Positions 53,302 through 63,289 of a stretch of DNA of 64,000 nucleotides are shown here, one piece after another. Within the stretch, counting starts at the first letter, position 1; each line of letters opens with the position of its first letter. The position numbers were made by a program, and so were the translations under genes. Source of the stretch: Boothiomyces macroporosus (lineage: Eukaryota > Chytridiomycota > Chytridiomycetes > Rhizophydiales > Terramycetaceae); contig JADGKB010000050.1 of NCBI GenBank assembly GCA_027604185.1, positions 1-64,000 of the forward strand, written 5' to 3'. The notes beneath the pieces were generated by a model. It searched no databases and had not been told where the DNA came from. It was given only the letters and a program-made list of their open reading frames with translations.

Positions 53302-54135
53302 TTATTCAATTTCAAAAGTAGCATACACGCCAAAGTGATCAGATATATACACAGTAGAAGGATATCCTTCCAATGGTGCGTCGCCTATAGTTTGAATAGA
53401 TACAGGCTTTAGATATCCTCTGTAAAGGATCCTATCTAGCCTTCGATTGTTGCCCCCTTTCCAAATACCAAACGTAATACCATCTCTCTCGAGATCTTTA
53501 GGCTTCTTTTCCGCTGTATGCCAAGAATCCTTCCAGTCTAGTTTGAATAGTGCTTCAGATTCAATATGGTCATCATGAACGTTAAAGTCACCACACAAGA
53601 TTGAAGCATCAGGCAAATTAGCTGATGATACTTCCCACTGATTCTTTCTGTATTCCAAGTCATTAAATCCAGATTCAAAGTGACTAGTGCCGATGCTAAC
53701 CTGCTTTCCATCCACTTTGATGACGGCTTTTGCTAGATACCTTCCCATCCGTGATTCAAATGGAATCTTTTCGATGGATATGATATTCAAGTCTTTTCGC
53801 AACATGATTGTTATACCGTACCAGCAGTCAAATGTGCTTGTGTTTATATCTGACAAAATATAGTTTTCTTGAATGAATTGATTTTCAGTAAAGATCTTTT
53901 GTGATTGGTGATTGCATTCTTGTAGGCAGACCACATCCGGATTGTATTTTGATATTTCCTGCAATAATGCGGAATAGCGCTCTTTCTGAAGTAGTCCATC
54001 AAACCAGATGTTGTAGGTGACTACCGAAATAGACTTGCGGGGACATTGGTTTTCATGCGGAAATGAAATCGCACTCCATTTTGGTTTAGTGAATGGTATC
54101 CAAGTTGTGTGATAGAGATGGCCTTGCAGTTGCAT
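53302..54135 (-). CDS. Endonuclease/exonuclease/phosphatase-fold protein, TDP2-like, 277 aa
   Basis: No intron, ATG 54135. Catalytic motifs of the EEP fold appear in order: TYNIWFDG, VVCLQECN, IGTSHFESG, ILCGDFNVHD and YISDHFGVYA, giving the Asn, Glu, Asp/Asn and His of the active site. The spacing and SxxFES/GDxN/SDHxG pattern fit tyrosyl-DNA phosphodiesterase 2, which removes 5'-tyrosyl adducts left by topoisomerase II. No N-terminal UBA domain, so another EEP phosphodiesterase is possible. Confidence 0.85.
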   Translation of the reverse strand: MQLQGHLYHTTWIPFTKPKWSAISFPHENQCPRKSISVVTYNIWFDGLLQKERYSALLQEISKYNPDVVCLQECNHQSQKIFTENQFIQENYILSDINTSTFDCWYGITIMLRKDLNIISIEKIPFESRMGRYLAKAVIKVDGKQVSIGTSHFESGFNDLEYRKNQWEVSSANLPDASILCGDFNVHDDHIESEALFKLDWKDSWHTAEKKPKDLERDGITFGIWKGGNNRRLDRILYRGYLKPVSIQTIGDAPLEGYPSTVYISDHFGVYATFEIE

Positions 54136-54215
54136 GAGAAATCAAACTGCAAACGAGTTTTAAAAAGTGACTCATTTCGCCACGTATCTTACAATAAAAT
54201 CAACGCAGAAATAAT

Positions 54216-54713
54216 TTATATTTTGTATGCAATAGCAGACACAATGTGAATCAGGAATTTCATTTTAATCGCTTCCAATAGCACTTGCATTGCAGAAACA
54301 TAAGAGAATGAGATCGGAAACCTCCTAATCATCAATTTAGCCCTTTGGCGGAGTATCGGAAGCGTATACCAAGTTTGCAGCTGAAGAATAACAAACGGAA
54401 TATAGTCATAGTAAGTTTGGGCATAGAGAACAGAGAAAAATGCAAATATTCGCTCTACGATATTGAGTGCGGAATTGACATGCCTACCAACATCAACCAA
54501 CTGTGTTTTCTTGGCAGTTGGAGCGAGGAATTTAACCCAAGCTTCCATGAACGAAATTGCACCGACAGACCCTATCCAGACAGAGTGTAAAATTAAACTA
54601 GATACATGGGATTGATTACTGAAATAATTTTTTGTTACTGCTATGCCGGCGATATATACCCCGTAATATACTCTATTTGTAGGCTGGAGCAAGAATTTGC
54701 TGATTAGCTGCAT
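54216..54713 (-). CDS. Multi-pass membrane protein, 165 aa
   Basis: ATG 54713 (MQLISKFLLQPTNRVYYG). Four or so hydrophobic segments. The best-conserved-looking stretch is SVWIGSVGAISFMEAWVKFL followed by APTAKKTQLVDVGRHV and LNIVERIFAFFSVLY. It resembles small four-helix TMEM-type proteins, but I cannot name the family. Same strand and only 80 bp upstream of the TDP2-like gene. Confidence 0.7.
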   Translation of the reverse strand: MQLISKFLLQPTNRVYYGVYIAGIAVTKNYFSNQSHVSSLILHSVWIGSVGAISFMEAWVKFLAPTAKKTQLVDVGRHVNSALNIVERIFAFFSVLYAQTYYDYIPFVILQLQTWYTLPILRQRAKLMIRRFPISFSYVSAMQVLLEAIKMKFLIHIVSAIAYKI

Positions 54714-55390
54714 TTCAATTTTACAGGAACGTTTTTTCTTTTTTGTTCAGTGCATTGGAACATGCCAATTTCATTGGATAGTGATTAGCTGAGCTCAAGG
54801 ATATTAGTAATTTCGGTGGGAAAGGCAGTACTCGCTTGCAGTCTAGCTATTGGGATTGAACGACTTTTCAAACAGTGGGCTACAGGTAGTGCGGCCACAA
54901 ATTGGATTATATTAGCTTTAGAATGAGCAATTCCGCTATTAAATTGGAACTTCAGGGTTAGGGCTAGATGAGAGTTTAAACTTGAGGAACGTTGGATTAA
55001 ACGCCAACTATTAGCACTCCAGAGTGGATATCTCACTGGGGTTGCTATTTCAGGAGATTCCTGATTGCGATGGATAAAATCAATACAATGGTTCTGATCT
55101 ATTTAGGTATTAGTTTAATATCATATAAATACCTTTTAATACATATTACCGTTTAGCTGTCTATTATTTGTAATCACACTGTAATTTTAACTTTTTGTCC
55201 CCCATGGATGAGTTAGCATTAGTAATGATGAATCAACAATGAGGCCACGCGATTTTCCCTTCTGTCTTCCCACAATAAATCCGCTAATCATAAATATCGA
55301 TGTTACTGGTATTTATTTTGGTCTAGATTACCCCACTAGATGCCCAAATGTGTTGCTGTACTCCAAAGTTTGCCAGAGGGGTCACGCGGT

Positions 55391-55398
55391 TTCTAGAA
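55391..55398 (+). promoter_or_regulatory. Heat-shock element core
   Basis: TTCTAGAA is two inverted nGAAn units, the binding core of heat-shock factor, about 90 bp before the HSP104 ATG. Another GAA unit follows in TCAGAATGAC near 55426. Confidence 0.55.
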
Positions 55399-55446
55399 AA
55401 ATCATGCAAGTGCCACTCTCATGATTCAGAATGACTTTTTTCCGAA

Positions 55447-55454
55447 TATAAAAA
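55447..55454 (+). promoter_or_regulatory. TATA box of HSP104
   Basis: TATAAAAA, 35 bp before the ATG at 55482 and about 50 bp after the heat-shock element; a TATA box is usual in stress-induced fungal promoters. Confidence 0.55.
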
Positions 55455-55481
55455 CCACACCTGTCAAACGGAAATCTTTAA

Positions 55482-58169
55482 ATGATTTCTCCAGATAGTT
55501 TTACTGACAAAACAACACAAATAATCTCCAATGCACAGCAGTTATGCACGGAGATGGCCCATGTTCAGCTTGATGCTGTGCATGTTGCAATCAGCCTATT
55601 GGACGAACCAGACCAACTGTTCAAAAATATTCTACAGAAATCTGGTGCTGATCCACAACAATGCGAAAGAAAACTGCGATCTATCCTAGTAAAGAAGCCT
55701 GCCCAAAATCCTCCACCTACCGAATTGTCCTACCATCCATCATTCGCTAAATTACTAAAGGATTCCAACGACCTGAAAACAAAACAAAAAGACTCGCACA
55801 TCTCAATCGATCATCTCATTCTCGCTCTTTTGGAAAACAGGGAGATAATGACCCAAATTGAAAGTGTTGGTGGAAACAAGAAAGCCATCGAACAGGCTGT
55901 ATCTCAAGTTAGAGGCAACAGACATATCGACTCTAAATCTGCCGACTCTACTTTTGATGCTCTTGGTAAATACGCCATCGATATGATCAAATTGGCTCAA
56001 GATGGAAAACTAGATCCTTGTATCGGAAGAGATGATGAAATCAGAAGGGTTATCCGAGTGCTGGCCAGAAGAACAAAGAACAATCCAATTTTGATTGGTG
56101 AACCCGGTGTAGGAAAAACTGCTATCGTTGAAGGTCTTGCACAACGTATCCTAAGAAAAGATGTCCCTGTTTCTTTGCAGGGAAAACTCTTTTCTCTAGA
56201 TATGGGTTCACTGATTGCTGGTGCCAAATACAGAGGTGAATTCGAAGAAAGACTAAAGGCCGTCTTGAAGGAAGTTACTGAAGCCGGAAATGTTATCTTG
56301 TTTATTGACGAAATCCACACCGTATTGGGTGCGGGTGCCTCTGAAGGTTCTCTCGATGCCGCAAACTTATTGAAACCAATGCTGGCTAGAGGCGAGCTTC
56401 GATTGATTGGTGCTACTACTTTGAATGAATACCAAAAGCATGTTGAAAAGGATCCTGCCTTTGAAAGAAGATTCCAACAAGTGCTAGTAGGCGAACCTTC
56501 CGTTGAATCTACTATTTCAATCTTGCGTGGTATTAGAGAAAAATGGGAAGCCTACCATGGTGTTCGTATTGCTGATGCTGCCCTAGTTGCTGCTGCCACT
56601 CTCTCAGACAGATATATTACCAACAGGTTCCTACCAGACAAGGCTATTGACTTGGTGGATGAAGCTTGTGCTAATGCCAGGGTGCAGCTAGAAACTCAAC
56701 CTGAAGCAATTGATATCCTCAACAGAAAGATTCTCCAACTCGAAATCGAAGCAACTGCCCTTGCAAAGGAAAAAGACACTGCAAGTATCCAAAGATTGCA
56801 AAAGGTTAACGAAGAATTGGCAAAATACAAAGAACAAATGATACCACTGAAGCTAAAGTATGAGTCTGAAAAAGGAAGAGTCGATGAATTACGAACTTTG
56901 CAACAAAAGATGGAAGAACTCAAGACCAAGATTTCTGATGCTGAAAGGAGATATGATCTCGCTCTTGCTGCTGATTTGAAGTACGGTGCCGTTCCCGACC
57001 TCCAGAAGCGTATTCAACACTTGGAACAACAAAATGAACTTGAAAGGGAAAAGTTGTTTGAAACTGGTTCTCAAGAAGGAAGGTTGGTTACTGAACACGT
57101 CTTTGCCGAACAAATCATGGATGTAGTATCAAAATGGACTGGAATTCCTGTTTCTCGTCTCAACAAGTCTCAGGTTGACCGTCTATTGAATCTCGAGGAT
57201 GCTCTCCACAAACGTGTTATCGGCCAAAATGAAGCTGTCAAGGCTGTTGCTGAAGCTGTACTTCGTTCAAGAGCTGGTCTCTCAGGCACAGGAACTATTG
57301 GCTCTTTCCTCTTCCTTGGTCCTACTGGTACTGGTAAAACCGAGCTCTCAAAGACTTTGGCAAAGGAACTGTTTGACGATGACAAGAAAGGCTTGGTCAG
57401 AATCGATATGTCCGAATACATGGAGTCTCATGCTGTATCAAGACTTATTGGTTCTCCTCCAGGCTATGTTGGTTACGATGAAGGTGGCCAGCTAACTGAG
57501 GCTGTTAGAAAGCATCCATACTGTGTCATCTTGTTTGACGAAATCGAAAAGGCTCATCCACAAGTATTGAACATTCTACTGCAGGTTCTTGACGATGGAA
57601 GACTGACTGATGGAAAAGGCAGAACAGTCGACTTTTCCAACACTGTTGTAATCATGACTTCCAATGTTGGTTCCAGCTACCTTCAATCTGCCAATGAAGT
57701 GGATCAAGTCGTCAAAGGAAACGTTATGGCTCAAGTTCGTGCAACATTCAAGCCAGAGTTGCTAAACAGGATAACGGACATTGTGGTATTCCATCCACTC
57801 CGCAAGAAAGGTAAGAGTTTTTCTAACTGTGTAGAATTAATCAAAATCGTCAATATTCAACTCACAGATGTCGCAAAGAGGCTCGAAGCTCGTAACACCA
57901 CGCTCAGCATCTCTGATAAAGCTGCCGAATATATTCTTGACCAAGCTTACGACCCACTATATGGTGCCAGACCTCTAAGAAGATACCTTGAACGTTTGCT
58001 AGTTACCAATTTGGCAAAGTTGATTGTATCTGGCGCTCTTCCTGAACACTCTGCAGTTCGCATTTTGACCAAGGCTGAAAAGGAAAAGAATGTTATATAT
58101 CATGACGTTGATGAAAGTCTCGTGTTATCCATTACCGATCGCTCCAATGAAATGGAAGTTGAAAATTAA
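55482..58169 (+). CDS. HSP104: Hsp104/ClpB protein disaggregase, 887 aa
   Basis: Clp N-domain repeats at residues 1-150. NBD1: Walker A GEPGVGKTAIVEG and VILFIDEIHTVLGAGASEGS. A coiled-coil middle domain spans about 400-530. NBD2: GPTGTGKTELSKTLAKE, GSPPGYVGYDEGGQLTEAVR and VILFDEIEKAHPQVLNILLQ. A 24-nt intron at 57811-57834 splits KKG/E; removing it restores the usual KKELIKIVNIQL. No mitochondrial presequence, so this is the cytosolic Hsp104 rather than Hsp78. It rescues aggregated proteins with Hsp70/Hsp40. The intron has no stop, so unspliced mRNA would add eight residues in frame. Confidence 0.96.
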   Translation: MISPDSFTDKTTQIISNAQQLCTEMAHVQLDAVHVAISLLDEPDQLFKNILQKSGADPQQCERKLRSILVKKPAQNPPPTELSYHPSFAKLLKDSNDLKTKQKDSHISIDHLILALLENREIMTQIESVGGNKKAIEQAVSQVRGNRHIDSKSADSTFDALGKYAIDMIKLAQDGKLDPCIGRDDEIRRVIRVLARRTKNNPILIGEPGVGKTAIVEGLAQRILRKDVPVSLQGKLFSLDMGSLIAGAKYRGEFEERLKAVLKEVTEAGNVILFIDEIHTVLGAGASEGSLDAANLLKPMLARGELRLIGATTLNEYQKHVEKDPAFERRFQQVLVGEPSVESTISILRGIREKWEAYHGVRIADAALVAAATLSDRYITNRFLPDKAIDLVDEACANARVQLETQPEAIDILNRKILQLEIEATALAKEKDTASIQRLQKVNEELAKYKEQMIPLKLKYESEKGRVDELRTLQQKMEELKTKISDAERRYDLALAADLKYGAVPDLQKRIQHLEQQNELEREKLFETGSQEGRLVTEHVFAEQIMDVVSKWTGIPVSRLNKSQVDRLLNLEDALHKRVIGQNEAVKAVAEAVLRSRAGLSGTGTIGSFLFLGPTGTGKTELSKTLAKELFDDDKKGLVRIDMSEYMESHAVSRLIGSPPGYVGYDEGGQLTEAVRKHPYCVILFDEIEKAHPQVLNILLQVLDDGRLTDGKGRTVDFSNTVVIMTSNVGSSYLQSANEVDQVVKGNVMAQVRATFKPELLNRITDIVVFHPLRKKGKSFSNCVELIKIVNIQLTDVAKRLEARNTTLSISDKAAEYILDQAYDPLYGARPLRRYLERLLVTNLAKLIVSGALPEHSAVRILTKAEKEKNVIYHDVDESLVLSITDRSNEMEVEN

Positions 58170-58264
58170 ATAAATTAATCATGTAATTGAGTTCCTTTTG
58201 TGTTCGTTCAAACAATGCCATTGGTGCACAGATCACTGTTTTTGTCTTTCTAATCTTCAGAAAA

Positions 58265-59356
58265 ATGTTTCAATTATCCCTCAATGAAATACTGATAATC
58301 ACTCAACATCTTACTCTACAAGAATATTTTCAGCTTCGCATAGCGGTGACGACAGATCTACCACTAGTTCCCACTCTTTACCCAGAACCATTCTTTGACT
58401 CGGTAAAGAACAACAAACTCCCATACTGGAATTTCATCCAACTAAATACCGAATATGTACAGAATTGGAATCTTCTTGCCTTTAGGTTGACAAAGGAGCT
58501 TCAACTACCTGCAGTCAAACAACACCTTCAGAGAATATCCAACAGTTGTAAATTAAATATCATCGAGTACGGATCTGGCGATACTACGAGTCTGATGTTG
58601 TTGGAATCTATGGATACTGATTTAGCAGAATCTTTAACAGTCTGTTGCCAGTATGGCTACATAGAATCTGTAAAATACTTGCTTTCGAGAGATATAGATC
58701 CAACATGGAATAGAAATAAGCCGATAAGAGTTGCTGCTAGGTTTAATCATCTGCAAATTGTACAGTTACTGTTGGAAAATCCTAAAGTCAACCCTTCCGA
58801 TTGTGATAACGAAATACTTCAGGATGCGGCCTCTGGGGGACGTTACGAAATTGTCGATCTATTGATGAAAGACGGTAGAGTCGATCCTTCTTTTCCAAAT
58901 GACCAGCCTATTCTAATCGCAGCCCAAAAGCTCAATTTCCGAATTGTCGATCTGTTGTTGGATGATCCTCGAGTTGATCCATCCTCCCACAACAATTTCT
59001 TGATTGCGATTTGCTCTACCTACGGAAAAGCTAGCCTTGTGGAAAGACTGATGAAAGATTCTAGGGTATCCCCATCACCAGGAAGCACTGAAGCGTTGAT
59101 AAATGCAGCCAAGAATGGCCATTTACACATAGTTAAACTTCTGTTAGCTGATGAAAATGTCAATCCTAGTGCTCAAGCGAACGAAGCATTAATCGCTGCA
59201 AGTGGAGATGGACACATTGAAATTGTAAAGGAATTGGTCGCACATCCAAAGTTCAGGCTGGGTGCATTTGATTTTGATAACGCAAGTGATTCAGCATTGT
59301 TCTTTGGGCATGCGGATGTTGTACAGTACTTGAGGGAACGATTTGTAAAGGAATAA
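58265..59356 (+). CDS. F-box-like plus ankyrin-repeat protein, second copy, 363 aa
   Basis: ATG 58265 (MFQLSLNEILIITQHLTLQE); the frame is open 26 codons upstream but lacks ATG. The N-terminus aligns with the gene at 398-1906 (ITQHLTLQEYFQLRIAV; LVPTLYPEPFFDSVKNN). About seven to eight ankyrin repeats follow, with VDPS-type repeat ends such as LLLDDPRVDPSSHNN. It lies 95 bp after HSP104 on the same strand. Probably a ubiquitin-ligase-type adaptor or protein-binding scaffold; targets unknown. Confidence 0.85.
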   Translation: MFQLSLNEILIITQHLTLQEYFQLRIAVTTDLPLVPTLYPEPFFDSVKNNKLPYWNFIQLNTEYVQNWNLLAFRLTKELQLPAVKQHLQRISNSCKLNIIEYGSGDTTSLMLLESMDTDLAESLTVCCQYGYIESVKYLLSRDIDPTWNRNKPIRVAARFNHLQIVQLLLENPKVNPSDCDNEILQDAASGGRYEIVDLLMKDGRVDPSFPNDQPILIAAQKLNFRIVDLLLDDPRVDPSSHNNFLIAICSTYGKASLVERLMKDSRVSPSPGSTEALINAAKNGHLHIVKLLLADENVNPSAQANEALIAASGDGHIEIVKELVAHPKFRLGAFDFDNASDSALFFGHADVVQYLRERFVKE

Positions 59357-59360
59357 ACAC

Positions 59361-59490
59361 AATTTATTCAGGATCTGTTATTCCAATTTATTGAGGGTCT
59401 GTTATTCTAATTTATTGAGGGTCTGTTATTCCAATTTATTGAGGGTCTGTTATTCTAATTTATTGAGGATCTGTTATTCCAATTTATTGC
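59361..59490. repeat. 24-nt tandem repeat, about five units
   Basis: Units of GGGTCTGTTATTCTAATTTA plus TTGA alternate between CTAAT and CCAAT forms. The array starts just after the ankyrin gene stop and overlaps the end of the opposite-strand zinc-finger gene (stop at 59484). Each CTAAT unit contains a 19-nt GT...CTAAT...AG string that looks like this genome's minimal intron. Confidence 0.85.
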
Positions 59491-60268
59491 TTTAAAAATA
59501 CAAATTCACCAGTTTCAGCATTAACGCTGACCTGCCTATCTCTACAATTCTTGTTTACATAATACAAGCCCAGCACAAATCGTTTCGTGATTTCATCTTC
59601 AGACCTCAAGATTTTCATTTTCTGGTACAAATCTTGTATTGGATCTGGCTTTATCCTCTTGTATGGGAATTTAATATCATCACCACTTTCAAATTCAGAG
59701 CTCTGGACTGGATCCATATTCACATCACTATAGAGTTCTCGATTAGATTCACTGTTAGACTCTTGTGTTTCTCTAGCTGTATCCGAAGGATATTTTTTTT
59801 GTTCTGTATCAGATACTATTTCATGGAGAGTAGTTGCGTATTCTGCAAATTTAGTTAGGGCACAGTCTGATTTACCCTTTACAAGAGTGACTGCAGCAAC
59901 AGCATCTAATAGCGGATTCGCGATCGATTTTTTCTCTCCTTCCGCTTTGGTCCGCTCCAATTCGTATTCTTTGTGTCTCTTGGTGTGTACGCCTGTTGCA
60001 ATGCAATGTGCACGACTGGAGCTATGGGATTTTAAATCAGACAACTGAATACCTCTTCAAATCATTAGTTACCTTTTTTGTTTGAGCCTGTAAACCCAGT
60101 ATCTGTATTATTAAAGCTGGTTTTTGGTGCATTTTTTTCAATGCAGATTTTACAAAAGACCGCGTCCTTCTCTTCATCATAATGAAGCCAATCCGCTAAG
60201 CCTTCAGATTTAGGAAGGTGGAGCCATTTCATCTTGAACCCTCTGGGGGATATTTTCTTTTCTTTCAT
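59484..60268 (-). CDS. TTF-type zinc-finger protein, transposase-derived, 254 aa
   Basis: Two exons with a 20-nt intron at 60053-60072. ATG 60268 is chosen because KISPRGFKMKWLHLPK follows; a farther ATG at 60349 is possible. The finger reads WLHYDEEKDAVFCKICIEKN ... TGFTGSNKKGIQLSDLKSHS ... SRAHCIATGV, a CxxC...HxxxxxH arrangement as in the TTF/BED-type N-terminal fingers of hAT transposases. No DDE transposase or dimerisation domain follows; residues after 120 are acidic and disordered. Likely a domesticated DNA-binding protein or a small hAT remnant. Confidence 0.7.
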
Positions 60269-61440
60269 TAAATTTTTAAATGGTAGAAAAACTACAAAGT
60301 TGAATCTCCACCCTACAATGCACGTTGATAATGATTTGATACCATTCATCCATTATTTTAGTTTTGTTTACAAGTTCAAAAAGATGTATGTATGATTGTA
60401 AATCAGTCCAATGTGACGTTTTTAGGTTCCTTTCGTCATAAAGTCAAGCTACTCTCCAAACCTTGTGAATCTCACATTTGGAGGCTAGAGCCATCGTTGG
60501 GTCATTTGAATCACCCGGCACAACTCAATGATAAAGTCATACGAATCCTCAATGATAGATCGGCGCCCAAAGAGTACAGACATTGACTCATTGTTACAAA
60601 TCGAGAGACATTATTTTTCAATATGCGTATATTCTCTAATTGAGAATATGATCTGAGATTATCTCCAACATCCCATTGGAACTGTCCTATACTTTGAGAG
60701 GAGGTCCTGACATCAAGAAGCAATGTATGGTAAACCTCGATAATGGGAGAATTATAAGCGGAAGCGTTGAATTATTCAGTGTAGACATTTTTAGTTGGAC
60801 TCGACGATTTGAAAATACAATTTCCAGCTTCACCACAATATCAATTGGAATGGAAAAGTGATCGTTGACAAGGTGTTTTTTCTTGAATCAAAGATATTCT
60901 CTCTGGTTAAACAAAGTTATGGTTATTGCTATTACAGCCGCGCCAGGGACTTGAATTAACAACCTTTCTTTTTCTGGGTACAAAATTAATTACAAATTAA
61001 TCCATTTTCATTTGAAAATCGTTTTTTTCATTGTGACCAACGGAATTTTTTAAATTAAGTGGACCCGAGTTTGACCACAGACTGTTGAAAAATGACTAAG
61101 CGAAAATAAAGATTGCAAAAAGGGATATCAATGGTATTCCATAGTTTGAGGTAGAACTTGAATTGGTATGGGAAACAGCTGAAATGTAACCGAAAATCGG
61201 CTCTCTGCCTTGCTTTCTGGAGTATCATCTTGAGGCACAAACTTTTCCTCTTTCTTTAATACCTTAGATAGAGATTCAAATCCTATCAAAATCCAATAGA
61301 TGGTAGAGCCTAAAGTAAGAAAGAAGATTTGATTGTGTGAGGTCAGGGCTTTCAAGAAGGAAAAGAAGGAATCTCTCCACAAGACACGTGATAACTTTTT
61401 GGGTATAAATGGATGAATTCTAGGAAATTCTGACGCATCA
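60269..61440. other. Long region without a confident gene
   Basis: 1.17 kb between the zinc-finger gene start and the CBM1 gene start. Frames of 60-95 codons occur on both strands. Only the minus-strand one at 61128-61382 looks coding (listed separately). The GCGCCAGGGACTTGAATT string near 60940 is not part of a foldable tRNA. Confidence 0.35.
61128..61382 (-). CDS. Possible exon or gene remnant with one membrane helix
   Basis: Minus frame without an ATG: NQIFFLTLGSTIYWILIGFE is a likely membrane helix, then SLSKVLKKEEKFVPQDD and TFQLFPIPIQVL. The frame stays open up into the start of the divergent CBM1 gene. Composition looks coding, but no start, splice partner or homologue was found; it may be a decayed gene. 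Confidence 0.25.
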   Translation of the reverse strand: MWRDSFFSFLKALTSHNQIFFLTLGSTIYWILIGFESLSKVLKKEEKFVPQDDTPESKAESRFSVTFQLFPIPIQVLPQTMEYH

Positions 61441-62938
61441 ATGTTATCGATCTTATTCTTGTTGAATGTCGTGGTTGCTCCTAGACCTCATGTAACTTCT
61501 ACAACAACAACGACTACTACTAAAACTACCACTACAACTACTACCACAACTCCACCCGTTACTACTACAACTCCACCTGCTACTACTACTCCACACGTTA
61601 CCACTACTGTCCCAACTACTACCACGACTGCTCATGCTACTACCACAACTCCTCCAGCTACTACAACTCCACCCGTTACTACTACCACAACTCCTCCAGC
61701 TACCACAACTCCTCCAGCTACCACTACCACACCAGCTACCACAACTCCTCCAGCTACTACTACCACACCAGCTACTACTACTGTCCCAACTACAACCACC
61801 ACTGCTCAAGCTACTACAACTGCAGTTCCAGCCACCACAACCACCACTGCTATTGGAACTACTTCAGGTGGCGGTTCGACTTCCACAGCTACTCAATCGT
61901 CCGCTACTCCATCTGCCACCGTCTGTGTAGCTCCAGTGGACCCATGGGGTCAATGTGGTAAGAACTTGTTTAAATATAGGTGGACAAGGGTATCTCGGCT
62001 CAACCTGCTGTACATCTGGCTTTACTTGCGTATACTCATCTACATGGTGGTCCGCATGTCAGCCAGCCCCAATCAGCTCTGGCACTACTACTGCTTCTTC
62101 TGCAGTATCCTCTGCAACTGCTACATGCTCTTCTCCAGTAGCCCCTTGGGGACAGTGCGGTAAATATTGAATAATTGTAGGTGGACTTACATACTTTGGT
62201 TCTACCTGCTGCCAAACTGGATATACTTGTGTTGCAAACAGTATTTGGTGGTCTCAATGCCAACCAGGCTCTGTTGCTACCACCACTCAAGGTGGTGTAA
62301 CTACCACTACTGGAATTGCCACAACCACTCAAGGTGGTGCCACCACTACTGAAGGAACTGGAACATCTTCTGCCGTATCCTCTGCAACTGCCACATGCTC
62401 TTCTCCAGTAGCCCCTTGGGGACAGTGCGGTAAATATTGAATAATTGTAGGTGGAATTGGTTACTCTGGCTCCACTTGCTGCCAAACTGGATCTACTTGT
62501 GTTGCAAACAGTATTTGGTGGTCCCAATGCCAACCAGGCTCTGTTGCTACCACCACTCAAGGTGGTGTTACCACCACAGCTGGAACTCTCACGTCCTCTT
62601 CTGCAGTAGCATCTTCGACTGCAACTTGCTCATCACCAGTAGCAGCATGGTTACAATGCGGTAAGGAACATTTAATATAGGTGGAATAGGGTATTCTGGC
62701 TCAAACTGTTGTGAATCTGGGTATAGCTGTGTTTATTCCAGCATCTGGTGGTCCGCTTGCCAACCTGTAACCGGAAGTTCTGGAGGTGTTACTGGATCTG
62801 TTGGAGCATGGGCTCAATGCGGTAAGTAAATAATTGAACGTAGGTGGTAAAGGATATACTGGAAGCACATCTTGTGGATCTGGATACACTTGCGTATATT
62901 CTTCTGATTGGTGGTCATCTTGTCAACCAAGCAAATAG
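61441..62938 (+). CDS. Secreted protein with five CBM1 modules, 463 aa
   Basis: A signal peptide (MLSILFLLNVVVAP) is followed by a Thr/Pro-rich, surely O-glycosylated stalk (residues about 18-160). Five CBM1 modules come next: each has PWGQCG or AWxQCG, GYxGSTCC, TCV and WWSxCQP. Each module is cut by an intron at the same codon, right after QC-G: 61958-61979 (22), 62160-62180 (21), 62430-62450 (21), 62661-62680 (20), 62822-62843 (22). Introns 2 and 3 are identical. The last module has SC in place of CC. There is no catalytic domain, so this is a cellulose- or chitin-binding surface or secreted adhesin-like protein. CBM1 is essentially fungal. Confidence 0.92.
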
Positions 62939-63289
62939 CTTGCCGCATCATAAACACAAATAAAACTGTGTTTTCATCACCCTTATTGAAATTATCTATT
63001 GATCAGGTGACTTTGTCCACAATTTTGAGACATGCCCAAACTGGTAGTGACACCGAAATTATTTGAACAAAGTGCAAGTTTCCTTTCACCTTGATATACA
63101 TCTCTTCATTCACGGATATGCGAAATTCAGCCATCCAGTCAAAGTTGGCCTTCTTTCGATTTAGTGACATTAAAATGACACGTTCAATCTGATCCCAATT
63201 TATGGACATCTGGTGGAGGTCGTTTCCTAGGCATATCTATAGTCTGTGATCAATAGAATCGACTTTATCAGCGAAGTCTTGCCTATTCA
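62939..63289. other. Intergenic with one small frame
   Basis: Between the CBM1 gene and the CBM1 pseudogene. A minus frame from ATG 63209 to 63003 (68 aa, MSINWDQIERVILMSLNRKK and on) has a coding-like composition but no homologue or splice partner that I recognise. It is listed here rather than as a separate gene. Confidence 0.3.

Larger units (their letters stand above)
54714..55481. other. Intergenic upstream of HSP104
   Basis: 768 bp. Short frames on both strands have no ATG-initiated plausible protein. The right end carries the heat-shock element and TATA box listed separately. Confidence 0.4.

Noticed and set aside
57811..57834. Reading the HSP104 24 nt as a coding insertion
   Set aside because: It starts GTAAG, contains TCTAAC and ends GTAG, and removing it restores the conserved KKEL-IKIV junction of Hsp104.
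60935..60965. String GCGCCAGGGACTTGAATT that recalls a tRNA T-arm on minus
   Set aside because: No GGTTC consensus, no matching acceptor or anticodon stem can be drawn around it.
61453..61809. Ser/Cys/Trp-rich minus frame opposite the CBM1 gene stalk
   Set aside because: It is a mirror of the Thr/Pro codon repeats in the true gene.
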